The notes beneath the pieces are model-generated. The model was not told where the DNA came from, made no database searches, and saw only the letters and a list, made by a program, of their open reading frames with translations. From positions 4,559,721 to 4,623,720 of the forward strand of contig JAFMSR010000016.1 of assembly GCA_022818135.1 (NCBI GenBank): DNA of 64,000 nt. The letters are read 5' to 3'. The position numbers and the translations under genes were made by a program. Positions 37,226 through 50,309 of the stretch are shown here, piece by piece. Source of the stretch: Saxidomus purpurata. Lineage: Eukaryota > Mollusca > Bivalvia > Venerida > Veneridae. The stretch's first letter is position 1, and each line of letters starts with the position of its first letter.

Positions 37226-38032
37226 TTAACTGTGCCTCAAACAATGAAGTCATCAGTTTCTGATAGCGTAAACCTTGTCCCAAAATAACATAATAACAAT
37301 CTTGAAATGGAAATACCCCGCATTTCCTTACAAACAACTAGATTTCATGAGTACTCGGGTAGCTAGTGTTTCGAGTTTTGTCTTCCTTATAAATATTTGA
37401 TATCACAAAAAAAGAAAAACACTATATTTAACCTCATTTTTCTGTCATGCAATCTTTCTTATCAGTATTGTGAGGAAGCCCGTATTTAGCGCCGTACTCA
37501 CGTATGGACCGTGTATTTTGCGCCGGGTTTATATATTGCAATTGGGAGACAATCTCGTATTCATCACCGTACTTACGTGTAACAATTGTGAGAAAACCCC
37601 CGTACTGGACGCCATATTTCTCCACTGACAACGTACTTACCACCTACCATTCTCGAAATATTTTTCAACCTTTTAAGCGATAAACAGTATTCTAACTTCC
37701 TTATTTATTGATACTTGTTCAAGCTACCTTGTTATTGTTTAATCTATATCTTCTGGCTAAAAATAAAACTGAAACAAACAAACGCTTATTCTTACTGCTA
37801 ATCTCAAGTTTAAAAAAATGCTGTATACGAAAGTAACGAAAATATTTTCAATCCGCCCGAATTTGTTCTAATTTATAGGTCAATGGGAGGAGTAAGTCAG
37901 TACAACTTATTTCTTCCGTGTTTTCAAAGCAATCTTTTAGCGTTAGACATCTAAAGTTATTTAACTAAGTTGTACAGCAATCTTACTTTAAGAACATGGA
38001 TTTTGACAACACAGTATGTAAAAGAAATGTGG

Positions 38033-38220
38033 AGCCGCCGTGGCGCAGTGGAAGCGTTTTCGCCTTAGAATCGAAGGGCCCCGTGTTCGATCCCTCTCAT
38101 TGCCATGTCGATAGAGTCCTTAGGCAAAACAAATTAATCCATCTGGAATGAGTCTCGAGAGCGATTAATATAAGTTGTAAGAACTTGTTTCGCAATCGAG
38201 AATAAATAAATTAGTATAAA
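38033..38220 (+). mobile_element. tRNA-derived SINE
   Basis: Head GAGCCGCCGTGGCGCAGTGG with A-box-like GTGGCGCAGTGG, anticodon-like arm CTTAGAATC, B box GTGTTCGATCC, then a body ending AATAAATAAATTAG. The first half looks like a tRNA, but the CCA-stem pairing is poor, so a SINE is preferred over a tRNA gene. It lies about 900 bp upstream of gene C. Confidence 0.6.
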
Positions 38221-38508
38221 CTAAAGAAATGAAACAAGATCCACATCTCCTCGAAAACTTATCGAGTTGAAACATGCGGATTTATCTTTGGTAGGGAAGC
38301 CTCTTTTGAAACTTTGGTTAATAAACTTATGTGAAAATACTTAATGTACATGTACACAATCATCATTAAAGGAGCATAACTGCGTGAAAACCACCAATAT
38401 TCACTCTCTTCTTGTGAAGTGCCTTTTACGTTAAACTTCGTTGAACTTTAGCCAGTGTAATTATGAAAAAAAGTGCACTGATGAAAACAGAAAGATTTCA
38501 CTTAACAA

Positions 38509-38567
38509 GGGGGGGGGTTTTTTTTGGTGGTGGGGGGGTTTTTTTGGGGGGGGGGGGTTTTTGTGTG
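38509..38567. repeat. G/T homopolymer patch
   Basis: Alternating runs of G and T (for example nine G, eight T, twelve G). Similar in look to 2630-3059 and 34437-34490. Low complexity or consensus artefact. Confidence 0.7.
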
Positions 38568-39133
38568 TGGATTTCCTTTTGATATTATGCTTTTTAGGTG
38601 TTACAGTCTGAAGAATTTAGAAAGACAGATTTAAAGAAAGTTAAATCTCGGCTTGACAGACAATTTCTAGGGGTAAATAAGTAAATCACAATATGAGTGA
38701 GGCGCGTGACCGTAATATAATTATGCGAGCTTTAACATCCCTATTTTACATAAAACTGCTTTCTATATATCACAGCTAAAAAGGAAGTACACCCGTTTCT
38801 TCTTTTATTATTTTTTAACGACACGGAAGAATAATATTTTGCCATACTGGTATAACAAATATTTACCTTTTCTTTCTTTCTTTCTAAAGAGGTATTTTTA
38901 TAACGATCTCAATTTTGATTACTTATGTTTTCAAACTTCCTTCTTGTTCATTGTTGCGCACGGATTGCAAGCGACTATCTCGTTTCTCGTGGGGAGTAAA
39001 ATAAAGTCGAATATTAAAACATTTTCATTTACAACGTTTTTTGTGCTTAATATTTCTGTTTTGCTATGAACATATATATATGTGAGGACAAAACAAACAT
39101 TACTGTTTTATGATTCGATTAAAGACTAGCAGT

Positions 39134-39173
39134 ATGCTTGAGCTGCTCGGACTTTCGGTTCTACTTTTTGGAA
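39134..39173 (+). CDS. Gene C exon 1, signal peptide
   Basis: Encodes MLELLGLSVLLFG plus one base, then GTAAGT, the same 40-nt design as exon 1 of A and B. A TATATATATG stretch at about 39073-39083 lies 50-60 bp upstream and could serve as a TATA-like element, but this is weak evidence. Confidence 0.75.
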
Positions 39174-42100
39174 GTAAGTGAACCCTTTATATTTTCCTAA
39201 TTTATTTTTTCAACTGTAACTGTGTAGAAACAAAAGGTATATTCTCCTGCAAAATTGCAACTTTATGTTTGAACTTGAACATTAGGAGGAAAACTTAAAA
39301 TGAATTTATAGTTATGTTACATTTATCTGCTTAACAGCGTTAATTATTATGCTTCAGAATAGTGTTTTTCTCCTATTTTTTGTATTGCATGCTGAAACAA
39401 AAAGAAAGAGGAAAACGGTCAAGTATTCCACAAAAGGCCTTGCTCCATTTGTCAAGTATTTTAGGCCTTCCACCCACACTTTGGTAGCAGAAAGCCGAAA
39501 TTTGAAACAAAGCAGGGTTCGCTGTTTGTTAGCCGCCAGTCAGTTCAAGATGCATTGTCTTTTAGCGATACTAAAGAAGAATACTTTTTTATACGTAAGA
39601 ACTAACTGCATCTTTAAAAGGAATAACGTTAGTTTATTAAGGGTGGCGCGGTGGTCGAGTGGTTAACGCTCTAGACTATCAAGCCGGAGGTTCCCGGTTC
39701 GGAGCTCGGCCGGAGCACTAGAAATTTCAGAAACGATTTCATTGTTTACGTCCCATCTAGAGCTGAACTTGTAAGAAACGTAGAGGTAGTTTCGCATGCA
39801 TCGGTGCTTTAAACCGGACACCTAACGTAAATAAGGGTTTTTTTTCTAAAAAGAGCTAGGTCTGGTACCCGGATTCCTTTGTATCTGCATATGTCTCTTC
39901 GACTTACACCTGTCAGGAACGATGCATTTTCACCCGAGGAGAGATCCTTGGGTTGGCCGGGAATGTAAACAATAAAAAAAAGTAAGCATAGATAAACACT
40001 TAATGTATTACAGTTTCAACTTGATATTTTTATTACCTATATTTATAAACATTATACTTATAAACCTTGCATGTCATAATACACTACAATACAATTTGTT
40101 GAGGATACTTTGACAGTAACTAAATAGGCGAGTTATATGCGTTTACAAACGTTTACACCAATTGCCTAAAAAGGTACTTCATGCGTTCAAGAAAAAGTCT
40201 TTACATTCTCCAGTGAACTTGCATATTGATAGTGGACACTTTCTTTGCATCAATGTCACATTATCCTGAAGACATTGTACACCCACATCAACCCTAACTG
40301 CTCTTAGGAAAAAATATTGACTGAAAAACGAACTGTAAATATCATAATCAGAAAGCAAGGATCTCTAAGGGATTGTCACGATACCTATATTGTACGGTCG
40401 CTTACCAGGAGTCACCAGCCGCCCGGCAGCTGGATAAATATCAAAACATCAACAGAAAAAAGTCTCAATACATGTTCCAAACAGTCCATTATTTACAAAA
40501 GATGAAAATTATTAATGGATCAGTCCGAACTGCCATTTACGTCTTCCGCCTTAATTTTCTTTTCTGAATTTATGTATACAGTCAAACTTGTATTAAGAGA
40601 TAAGTTTTTTTTAAACCGAATTCGGTAATTTTAGAAGAAATTATGTTTTTTTCAATTTTTTTATTTTATCAAGGGCGGCCTCTTAAAGTTAGTTTCACTG
40701 TTTACTGAAGAAGAAACTATCCTTGCTTACGGTGTTTTATCTCAAAACCAACGGCTTCATATCATTTGTGGAATATATACATGTAGATACTGAAGGCGGT
40801 AAACGAACAGAGGGGAGCAATAAACAGTATTTATAAGTATGACTTTGTGCGGGTTTTTTTTATCTACAGTAATCATAAAAGTCAGACAATATTGATTGCG
40901 AAATCGGAAAATCAATTACAAAACTGAGATCTCAGGAATCTTATCTTTGTATTTGAAAAAAAGTCACTTTGAACATGCGGCAAGATAACAGTGTTGTCTT
41001 TTTTTAGATTTATAATCTGTACATTTATAAGTATATTAGCTTCGTGTATGATCGCGATAAGATATATTTTTAATCAATGTCGGGCCAACTAACATTGTGA
41101 AACTTCTCCTTAAATATCTAAACATACTCTACACCGATTTACTGCTATATCAAATTTCTTTTGCATTTCAGCTACTAAATGTTCCCCTGTCCGGCGGTTT
41201 CAATGACTGCACAAACTTCAATTTTTACTTCCTGCATCAAATGAAATCATCATTATAACCGACAATTGTAAAATAATCTTTATACGTGGTAATATGATAG
41301 CTTTATTTTATTTTGTACATGTTTTTAGCATTTACCAAGATCCGCTTGAGCGCTAAAGCTCAAACCGAATGCCGAAATGTGAAAGATAGCATGTCCGCTA
41401 CAAACCAAGGGACTTTTCTGTTACAGCCGAGTAGTGATTCTTATCTATTCGCAGTTACCAGACAGTATTAAGCAAGCAGTTTTATAGCCATATAACCATA
41501 CAGACGGAAATTTCAACAATTTAAGAAATTCCGTAAACTGTCCTAACCTTGTAGACAGTATAGTTATATCGCGGGATTTGGGCACTCGAGAGTGAGAGAC
41601 CCACGTTTCTTAATCACAATCTCAAAAACATTCACGGTGGACAATACCTTACTTTTATTTAAGTTGTCAATAGAGAAGATGCATTTATGTTAAAATCAGT
41701 TCAGTGAGGCTTATCTGTAGCTTTGTAAGAAGAATCTCCATGCAAATAAAGGCCTCATTGCATCTAAATCGTACGTTTAACTTTTACCGTACCATCCGAA
41801 ATGATAAAAAGATCTAAAATAGAATTTACAATATTTCTATTGAAGCATGTTGGCGCATAACATATATAAGGAAATAAAATTGCAATACTCTTCCTTTTTG
41901 TGATTAATATGCCGTGTAAATGAGAAATGTTCATTTCTAAATAAATCGTAAATGCCTCACAAGTGGAAAACATTAGTTATCTGTGAAACAAAGAAAAACT
42001 CACACCGAATATAATAAGTGCACACTCTAGATCTGAAACTGTAATCGTCATAAAATCAACAGGACGATATATTTGTGGCAATCGGGGATTTCCCACCATC

Positions 42101-45100
42101 AGATAACGCTAGGCGGTGCCACCCTCCTAATTTCCAAACGATTGTAATTTTGAGTGCAAAATGAAGGGTAGAGCTGCGGCAATTTCTGCCTAGATAGCTT
42201 TCTCCCCTTGAGAGGATAAATAGAGGTTGGCCTTGTGTACAATAGAATTTTTGTTATATGAAATTACAAAAGTCTACCTAAATTTACCATTTCAAGATAA
42301 AGCTCTCGAAAACCTACAAATATTTACGGTTTAAACCCCTAATTACCATATTTAGTATTTTTGCTAATAGTTTGTGGTAGTTTTACTTTATGTATTTGTT
42401 TTGTCGTATGTTTGTGTGCTATATGCGTATAGGACCAAAATTTTCCCATTTATAAAATGTCTTCAAACTTGGCATATCAACTAATAATGAAGTTTAAAAC
42501 ATAAATCTGAAATAAAATTCGTACGTCACCGGCCTTCTCTTGAAAATCAGAAAATATAACAAAATGCTGTATTTGAGGGCTGATAATTCAAAATCAAGGC
42601 CGGTTTTTGTGATCTTTATTTCAGATTAAATTTTCTGTTCCATACTTGATTTTCAGACGGAGTAACTCTATGAAAGGGAAAATGTTGGCCCTATATACAT
42701 TATAGGATACTGTAGCAAATGTTCTTAAAGATGAAGTGTGAATCCTGCCTGCTGCCTTTTGTCATGGCTGGATGATTAATTATGCTGTATGAAGTTGGTC
42801 AATGTTGTGTTTGATGATGTTTAGGACCACTCAAATGTGAAAATAGTAACACATGGTAAATAAGTTAACCCCATAATATTATGTAAAAACCGTCGTCAAA
42901 TGTGAAAATAACTAGCATTTTAGTTCAAACATACACAAATGTAAGGTCGAATTATTTCACGTTTGTGACAACTTGCGCATTTGGGGGTCTACAGATGATG
43001 CTCGGTCATTATTCATCTCATTTACATTTTCAAATGGCAGCAAACGACAAAATAATGTTTCAATTGAAAACCTCAATAAAACTTGTAGCACTGTGGAAAA
43101 ATTTAAAAAACACCTCTTTATTAGAAACCAGTAAAATTTTAGGCATTAGTAAAGTATTTTTACGATCAATATTTTACTCTAATTATCCATAGGTGTAAGC
43201 AAATGCAATTAGTAATAACAAAATATCGCACTGTTTAAACCCCGTTCGTTATTCTCTTTCGAGATTTAAGCAAACAAACAAATACTGCTCTATTTCGGTT
43301 CGTATATTGTATTTTGTGATGCAAGAAGTCATGAATGGAGCTGTATGAAATATTAAAGCGCATTTCATTGCAAAACGATTTGAGTTAATAAAAAATGTTT
43401 ATTCATACGTGTAAAACTTCCTGATGTCAAATAGTTTAGCTATTCATTACATTCAAGCGTATCGCGTAACTCTTTCCTTTTATGATAATAGGTACTGTAT
43501 TATGATATTATCTTTATCTTGAAAATCTAGAAATTTAGTAATAACAAATATTTTTCAAAATGTGACGATCAAGGAAATTAATATACTGTAGGTTAAAAAT
43601 GTTTCAAAGCAGCAGTGTTATGATAAGAAAATGGGCTATTGGTAGCCAACATTTTAACTGCGCTAAATGAAATTATTATTAATATTTTCACTGCTAAAAC
43701 ACAGTACAGTAAACTCCGTATATAACGACTCCGAACATAGCGAAATTCCGAATAAAAGGAACCCAAAATTTTCCCCTCTTTATTTCATATGAAAATGATA
43801 TATGGATATAACATACTCTGGATATAAGGAACAAATTGAAATGGTCCCGCGGAGTTCGTTATATACGGAGTTTATTGTACAAAAAAGATTTGTTTAAAAC
43901 GCAGTCCCGAACACATACAAGACTAGTAAAATGCACTGTGTCTGGTTATACACCCGTAGAAAAACTACAAAATAAACCAAAACACCCGGTGTGAACAAGA
44001 CCGACAGCCAACACCGACCGATAGATGCAATTATGTTATCAGAAGCGTTAGAAAAAGAATTCACAGTTCGTTTGACATGACCCTAAAACACTCTTTGAAT
44101 ATCCATAACACAGGAAGTGTTTGTAATTGTTCAAATGAGCCCAACGCTATTTATATATTTAATATGTTTAGCCTTCCTGAGCATACTGCAAAGGGGAGTA
44201 AGCCTTAAACATGTTGTTCTTAGTCTACTTTAAATAGCTCACTATTAATATATGAAAGCGGACCCTGCAGTCTGATGGTCAGAGAAGTCACCAACAGCCT
44301 TCATTCGAAACAGAAGCACTTAGACATTTTGTTCTCAAACATCTTCCAGTTTTTGTTTTATTTGTTATGCCCCAAAATTCGGCATATTAAAATCGCACCG
44401 TAAGTCCGTCCGTCCGTCCGTCCACCCGTCCATGCATTAAGGGAATTTAAAACACTTTGCACACATGTTAGGCACATTAAGATGACGTGTCGCATGCAAG
44501 ACTCACGTCAATACCTCAAAGGTCAAGGTCATACTTAGCGTTTAAAGGCTATGAAATACTGTATTATATGCACACATTCGTGTCCAGACTGTAACTTTGT
44601 CATGCATTAAAGGACTTTAAAATAACTTGCCACAGATGTTTAGCACATCAAGGCGACGTGTCGCGTGCCAGACAAACATCTCTTCCTCAAAGGTCACGGT
44701 CACACAAAGAGTTTAAAGGTAATAGAATCCTGTAAATAAGCGCTCATTCGTGTCCGGACTGTAGCTTTGTCATACACTGATGGCTTTTAAAATAACTGAG
44801 AATAAATGTTCAGCACACCAAGCCGACGTGTCGCATACATCCTTGACCCTACCTCAAAGGTCAAAGCCACACATAGAGTTCGTAATGGTTTAACACTTTG
44901 GCGGTCAATGACACTGAAAGTGAGACACCTCTTTTGGGGCATTCGTCACTTATGAGGGGCAGCTCTTGTTTCAAATTTATCCCATGTGACCATGTGTTAC
45001 TATTTTGAGCAACTAATCGAACTTAAATGGTTACCTCCGATACCTTTTACATGAAAGACACGTTTGTTCTGTTCTCCACATATTGTGATTTGCCACACAA

Positions 45101-48100
45101 GATCAATTGTTTACCTAGGCGGGTTAATTTTCTCGTATTAAGGGAGCACTTTAATCTGTATGTTGTAATTCCGTGGGACTTGTTGCTTATGTGAATCTGT
45201 CGGATGGTGTTTAAATGTATTTTTCTCATGTAACATTTAATTCTAAAGTAATGAACTATAACCTGTATACACTTTTCTGTTTGTGTGTTAATTCTGTGAG
45301 TACATTTTTCCACTATCGTTATCACTGTATATTTTGAGAATGACTAAGGATTCCGACTAGTCATAATAACGCTAAATCAAACACTGCATGGTAGTGGTAG
45401 TACAGATGCCTTCCCTGTTGGTTAGTTTTAATGAAATAAAGACATTTTGACGATTTAATAAAAAACATGTTCCTAAATTATTCTCCGAAAAAACTGGTTT
45501 TGTCTCCGAAAAATATGGTTTGGAGTTTTATCGAAATTGAAGCATTCCCCGAAGGTGATGTGACTGGCGGAATAACAACATATAACAACGAAGCCAACAG
45601 TTCGACGGTATTGTGTAAAATGGCATAAATAGTACTCTCATATTCGGACAACCTTTCAAGATATCATACATACAATGTAGCTAGCGTGCATGAATACAAA
45701 AAAAGAGATGTAAATATCTTTTATACGGAAATCGAAACTTTCCCTTCATCAAAGAAAACTATACTTCCCTTTAAGTTCATAGTATCTACTGATAACGTTT
45801 TATTAAAGGTATTAAAGTTCCACGAAGTTCAATCTTCCTGTTTCGTTTCAATGTTCCTTTCCAAGAGTATGATTACATGTTTTATTCTTTTCGGCAAATT
45901 AAAGACTGATTTCACACATATTTATTTTCAAAATTAATATTTTACTCAATACACCTGTGGGGTGGTTTTAAAAAAAAAAAAAAATTTTTGTTTTTTTTTT
46001 AAAAAAAATGTTTTTTTAATTTTAAAAAAACACTTTCATTAAACAGTATATTGTGATTAATATTCCCGTATAATGGAACAAATTCTTTTATCATGCATCG
46101 GCTTAAAGAGAGTTGCACTGGAAAAGTGATATTTGTTGGTCGATGCAAGGACAGTACAGTATTCTTTTTTAATGCGATATAGGGTGAATATAGTCTAGTG
46201 AGAATTCGACTTTCTTTTAGTTCTTTTCATTTATCATTGGTTTGAATGATTTAAATATGAATAGAATCAGAAAGATAAGAAGGTTTTTGAATAATACATA
46301 AATAAATAGCTGTTTATAGACGCAGTGTCGAAATATAATCGTCTATAATCTTTTATGCGTTTTGAAAATGTAAAAAGGGAAAGTTTTCAAAGAGGTGTTT
46401 ATAATTTCTTTGCAATTCAACAAACTTTGACAGCAAGAAATGTTATCATTATATCGTGTTATTGTCATTTTTTTTTGTCGGAAAAGCGATATCAAGGGTT
46501 TAATATTGAGGAACTTTTTTAATGCTATACAAATGTGTCTTTGTGTAAAACATTAAATTAGATGATGCTTTAAAAGATACTTGAACTTTGATAAATACAA
46601 TCAATAGATATATCCTGCTATGTCCTAGTTTTGTTACCTTTAACACTGATTTTCGCGCATGCGTGTAATGACAAGCGGGGACATGGGGTCAAATCGTAAT
46701 CAAATGTTAGATGTAGACCAACATAGACTAGTTATCTATTAAAAAGTATTAAATCTTTCAAAAATATATCTAAAAAGCGTTCTTGATTAACATGAGTGTC
46801 ATGATCAGAATCGTCTGGAAGCTTTCTCGACGATTCGTGACCTCATTTTTCGCGCAAAATAATGTAAAGCTAAAGCAGAAAGGACAATTATACAGTCCAT
46901 GTCAGACAGTGTGTTCCAACATAAAATATACAAAATAGCTACTGATCAATTTAATCACTGTATAATAACTTTCCATGTGTCTCTGATAACACCAACCCGG
47001 GTATTCGGCTGCCTACACGCCTGAACGATACCTAAAACGCCTGTTCCATGTACATGTCGAATGTTTGTTGTAAGTACTAACAAAACCAAAATATACACAT
47101 ATTTTTTAATTTTGCTGAGAGTTTAAGACATCTATCTTCTGGTAAATGAATTTTCTCTTAATGGTGAAATTATCAGTCATTAAAATTAAAGATTATGGGT
47201 AAAATATTAATAAATATGCGGAAAATGATACATTTTGACACTTTAAGCTTTATTATCCTGTGAAAATGACTGAAATAATTTAAGTTGCCACTTTCCCTGG
47301 TAGAACTACACGTAATCGGAGGATGAATATACGTTTCACTTACATTTTTGGTGATTTTGTTGCCAGATATTGCGTTTTACGCGACCGAGACAAGAATTTT
47401 GGAGATACCGTTAACGATCATCGATTACAAACAATGCACCTAAGCGTAAAAGCAGGGATACCAACTTTGCATAATTGCAAAGAACCTCAAACTCCCCGCA
47501 GGGGTTACTTCCCTTCGCAGTATACATTTGAGAGGTGAGCCCACCAAATCAAATCGCTGTAAACAAGGAAGTTAAAAGAACCTAACATTTATTCCATGTT
47601 TCGTGCAGGGGAATGGAATGTTAACATTTCTGACGTGTAGAAGTGGGTAGGGGCATTATCGCACCAATATTTGCTCTTGTCCCGTATCCAATCTTGCCCC
47701 GTTAAAACAGGTTTGACGCACGGAGGTAATTTTGTTCCAGGTATGTAAGTACATGTAGACCTTAATTTGACATGCGTTTTTTGGCAGTGAAGATAGAAAT
47801 AAAATTGAAGGGTCAGGGTTGAAAGGTTTACGGGTCTGGTTGTTGCAAACACACAGTTTATTTGTTTTGACCTTGATCTGTGAAGCTGGAATATAAGTCG
47901 TTTTTGAAAGTGTTTTAACTTAGCAGAAACAAATTTCTTTTTGATAGTTATAGAAAATTTGGAATTAAGAGCAGCAACCTATAAAGAATATACTAAACGG
48001 CAAATCAGCTGAACAGAACCTTAACACCATTTTATCGGTATTTCTATATCGCTCAGTATTTCATTTATGTAAAATACATGTACAAGATGAACAATGTGAA

Positions 48101-50249
48101 CATGTTAACTGTTTTGTGTCTTTTATCGTCGAGTGTTCACTACAGTACAGTATAGGTTAAGTTATAGCAAATTCATACACTACTCTACATTCACCTGCTG
48201 TAATTAATAATAGTGTTTACTTATTTTGCTTAAGAAATTAATGTAGTTCGTACTCCTGTGAAGTGCAATAAAGTTCAATCTATTTCTAACATTTACCCTT
48301 ATATTTATGATTTAATTCTGATTATTTTTTACAAATTAAAAGAAACAAATGCTGGAACTCATTTCGACTGGACTGAAACAATAAGCTTTAGGACATGAAA
48401 TGTAAAATTGTTTAACCCATCAGCAAAGTTGAACCGTTCTGACATCTACAGGAACCACCTGCGATGTAAAGCATTTATAAGTGCTTTTAACGCACATATT
48501 TCATTAAACCTGTCTTTAAGTATTTGATATATTGACACATTCTATTATTGCTGGAGGTTATCCCTAGTAGATCATAGAAGCGGATTGGACAATGAGGATA
48601 TTATCTATACAATGTTTCGTTCTGCCACGCAAATATTCTCTCTTGTATGTGCTGCGACGATGGGGCCATCCCAAACATAGCATATTTAAGATTTAAAACT
48701 ACATGTACTTTGTAGAAAGATATCAAATATCTGTGACACGGTTCCCTCAGGCAGTCAATAGTGTATTTAAAATACATGTTTTTACTAATCATTTGCATCA
48801 CTATTTGTTTTGTTTAATTTAATATTGTTACACAAAAACTTTCCATAGATGAATAGGTTTTCATATTTTCTAAACGCAATAAATAAGATAAAAGTATTGG
48901 TAAAATGCGGTGTTCAGTAAAAAATATATAATTTCCAACCTCCGGTATTTATTTTCAAACTCATATCTATACACTTGTTATACCATTATAATAATAACAC
49001 TTCGTTCATTACACATCATCTTTCAATTTTAAATAATCCATTTTCATGATTAACTTATATGGTGAGTGTGGTATCCCTTTGATCGGCAAAAGGGGGGTAT
49101 GGTACAGTATCTGCGCTAATCGTCAGTGGTAGCCTTAAATCCACACATATGTCTCTGAAAAGGTGATCTACTTTAAAATGTATTGTTCCTTCATCTTTAA
49201 CGACACAAAAGTTATAGCTTACTTACTGAATGTTTGCTTTACATTTGTTTTGAAGAAATATCTTTAATTTATTATTTACAAAACAAGCTTTACTTTTGAA
49301 GATAAATGTTCCTGTCTTCAAAATTATAAGACAACGTGATAATAAACACCTTTTTGCATGTTGTACCGAGAAAGAGGAGACGGACATTTTATATATACAA
49401 AAAGGAAAACGTTTTCCGATATAAAACCGTATACAATCCTCAATAAGTGGTGAATAAATATATTTTTAATGGCATGATCACAAACATTCGATATGTACAC
49501 AGAACAGGCGTTTTAGGTATCGTTCAGGCGTGTAGGTAGCCGCATACACGGGTTGAACATGTGTCATTAAGATATGCTAAGAATTCAACAGTTTAGAATT
49601 ATATGGAACAAAGGTACATTGTTTGTTTGAAATAAGTTAAGTTTTAACTACATAAACATTTGATAAGCTATAACAGTATTACTGTTAGGGAAAAGGGGAG
49701 GGACGTGAATTACTACGTCCATTGATAGCCAAATAATATCGATACTCTCGATATAAAATGCCCTAACTACACATATTGCAATTTTTGCTTTTTTTTAAAT
49801 TTCCGAAGCTACAGCTTTCCCGCTTCTTTTTGTCCTATTCCAAGTCGAATCGTCCAAACAAAAGTCGGGAATATGGTCACATGATAAAAGGCCGAAGTTT
49901 CATTGGATAACGATTGTGAAAAAATAAAATGCCGTAGTTGCAATAACTGCAACTTCAACAAAAAAGGCTGGACCTTGTTTCTGTTGTTGTTTTTTCCACA
50001 ACATTGTTTGTAGATAATGTTGCCAAATGGTAAAAAGATGCAGTAACTAAACAGAAAAGGCCATATCTAGAAGTCTAAAGACTCATTTCAGGTCAAATAA
50101 ACTTCCGGAGCTGTAATATGTGAATATGAAATACCGGAATTGCTTTAAAAATGCCGGAAGAACAGTTTGTCGTAACATAAAAAGCCTTGTTGAACCGTAT
50201 ATGTCCCGGAACGTATATATCAAACGAGAGAAAAAATGCGACCGCATAT

Positions 50250-50309
<60 letters not shown>

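Noticed and set aside
38033..38110. tRNA gene upstream of gene C
   Set aside because: It is followed by a SINE-like body and AT tail, and the stem pairing is poor.
39349..39666. 105-residue plus frame in gene C intron 1
   Set aside because: Runs into the SINE head and has no recognisable domain; it looks like a chance frame.
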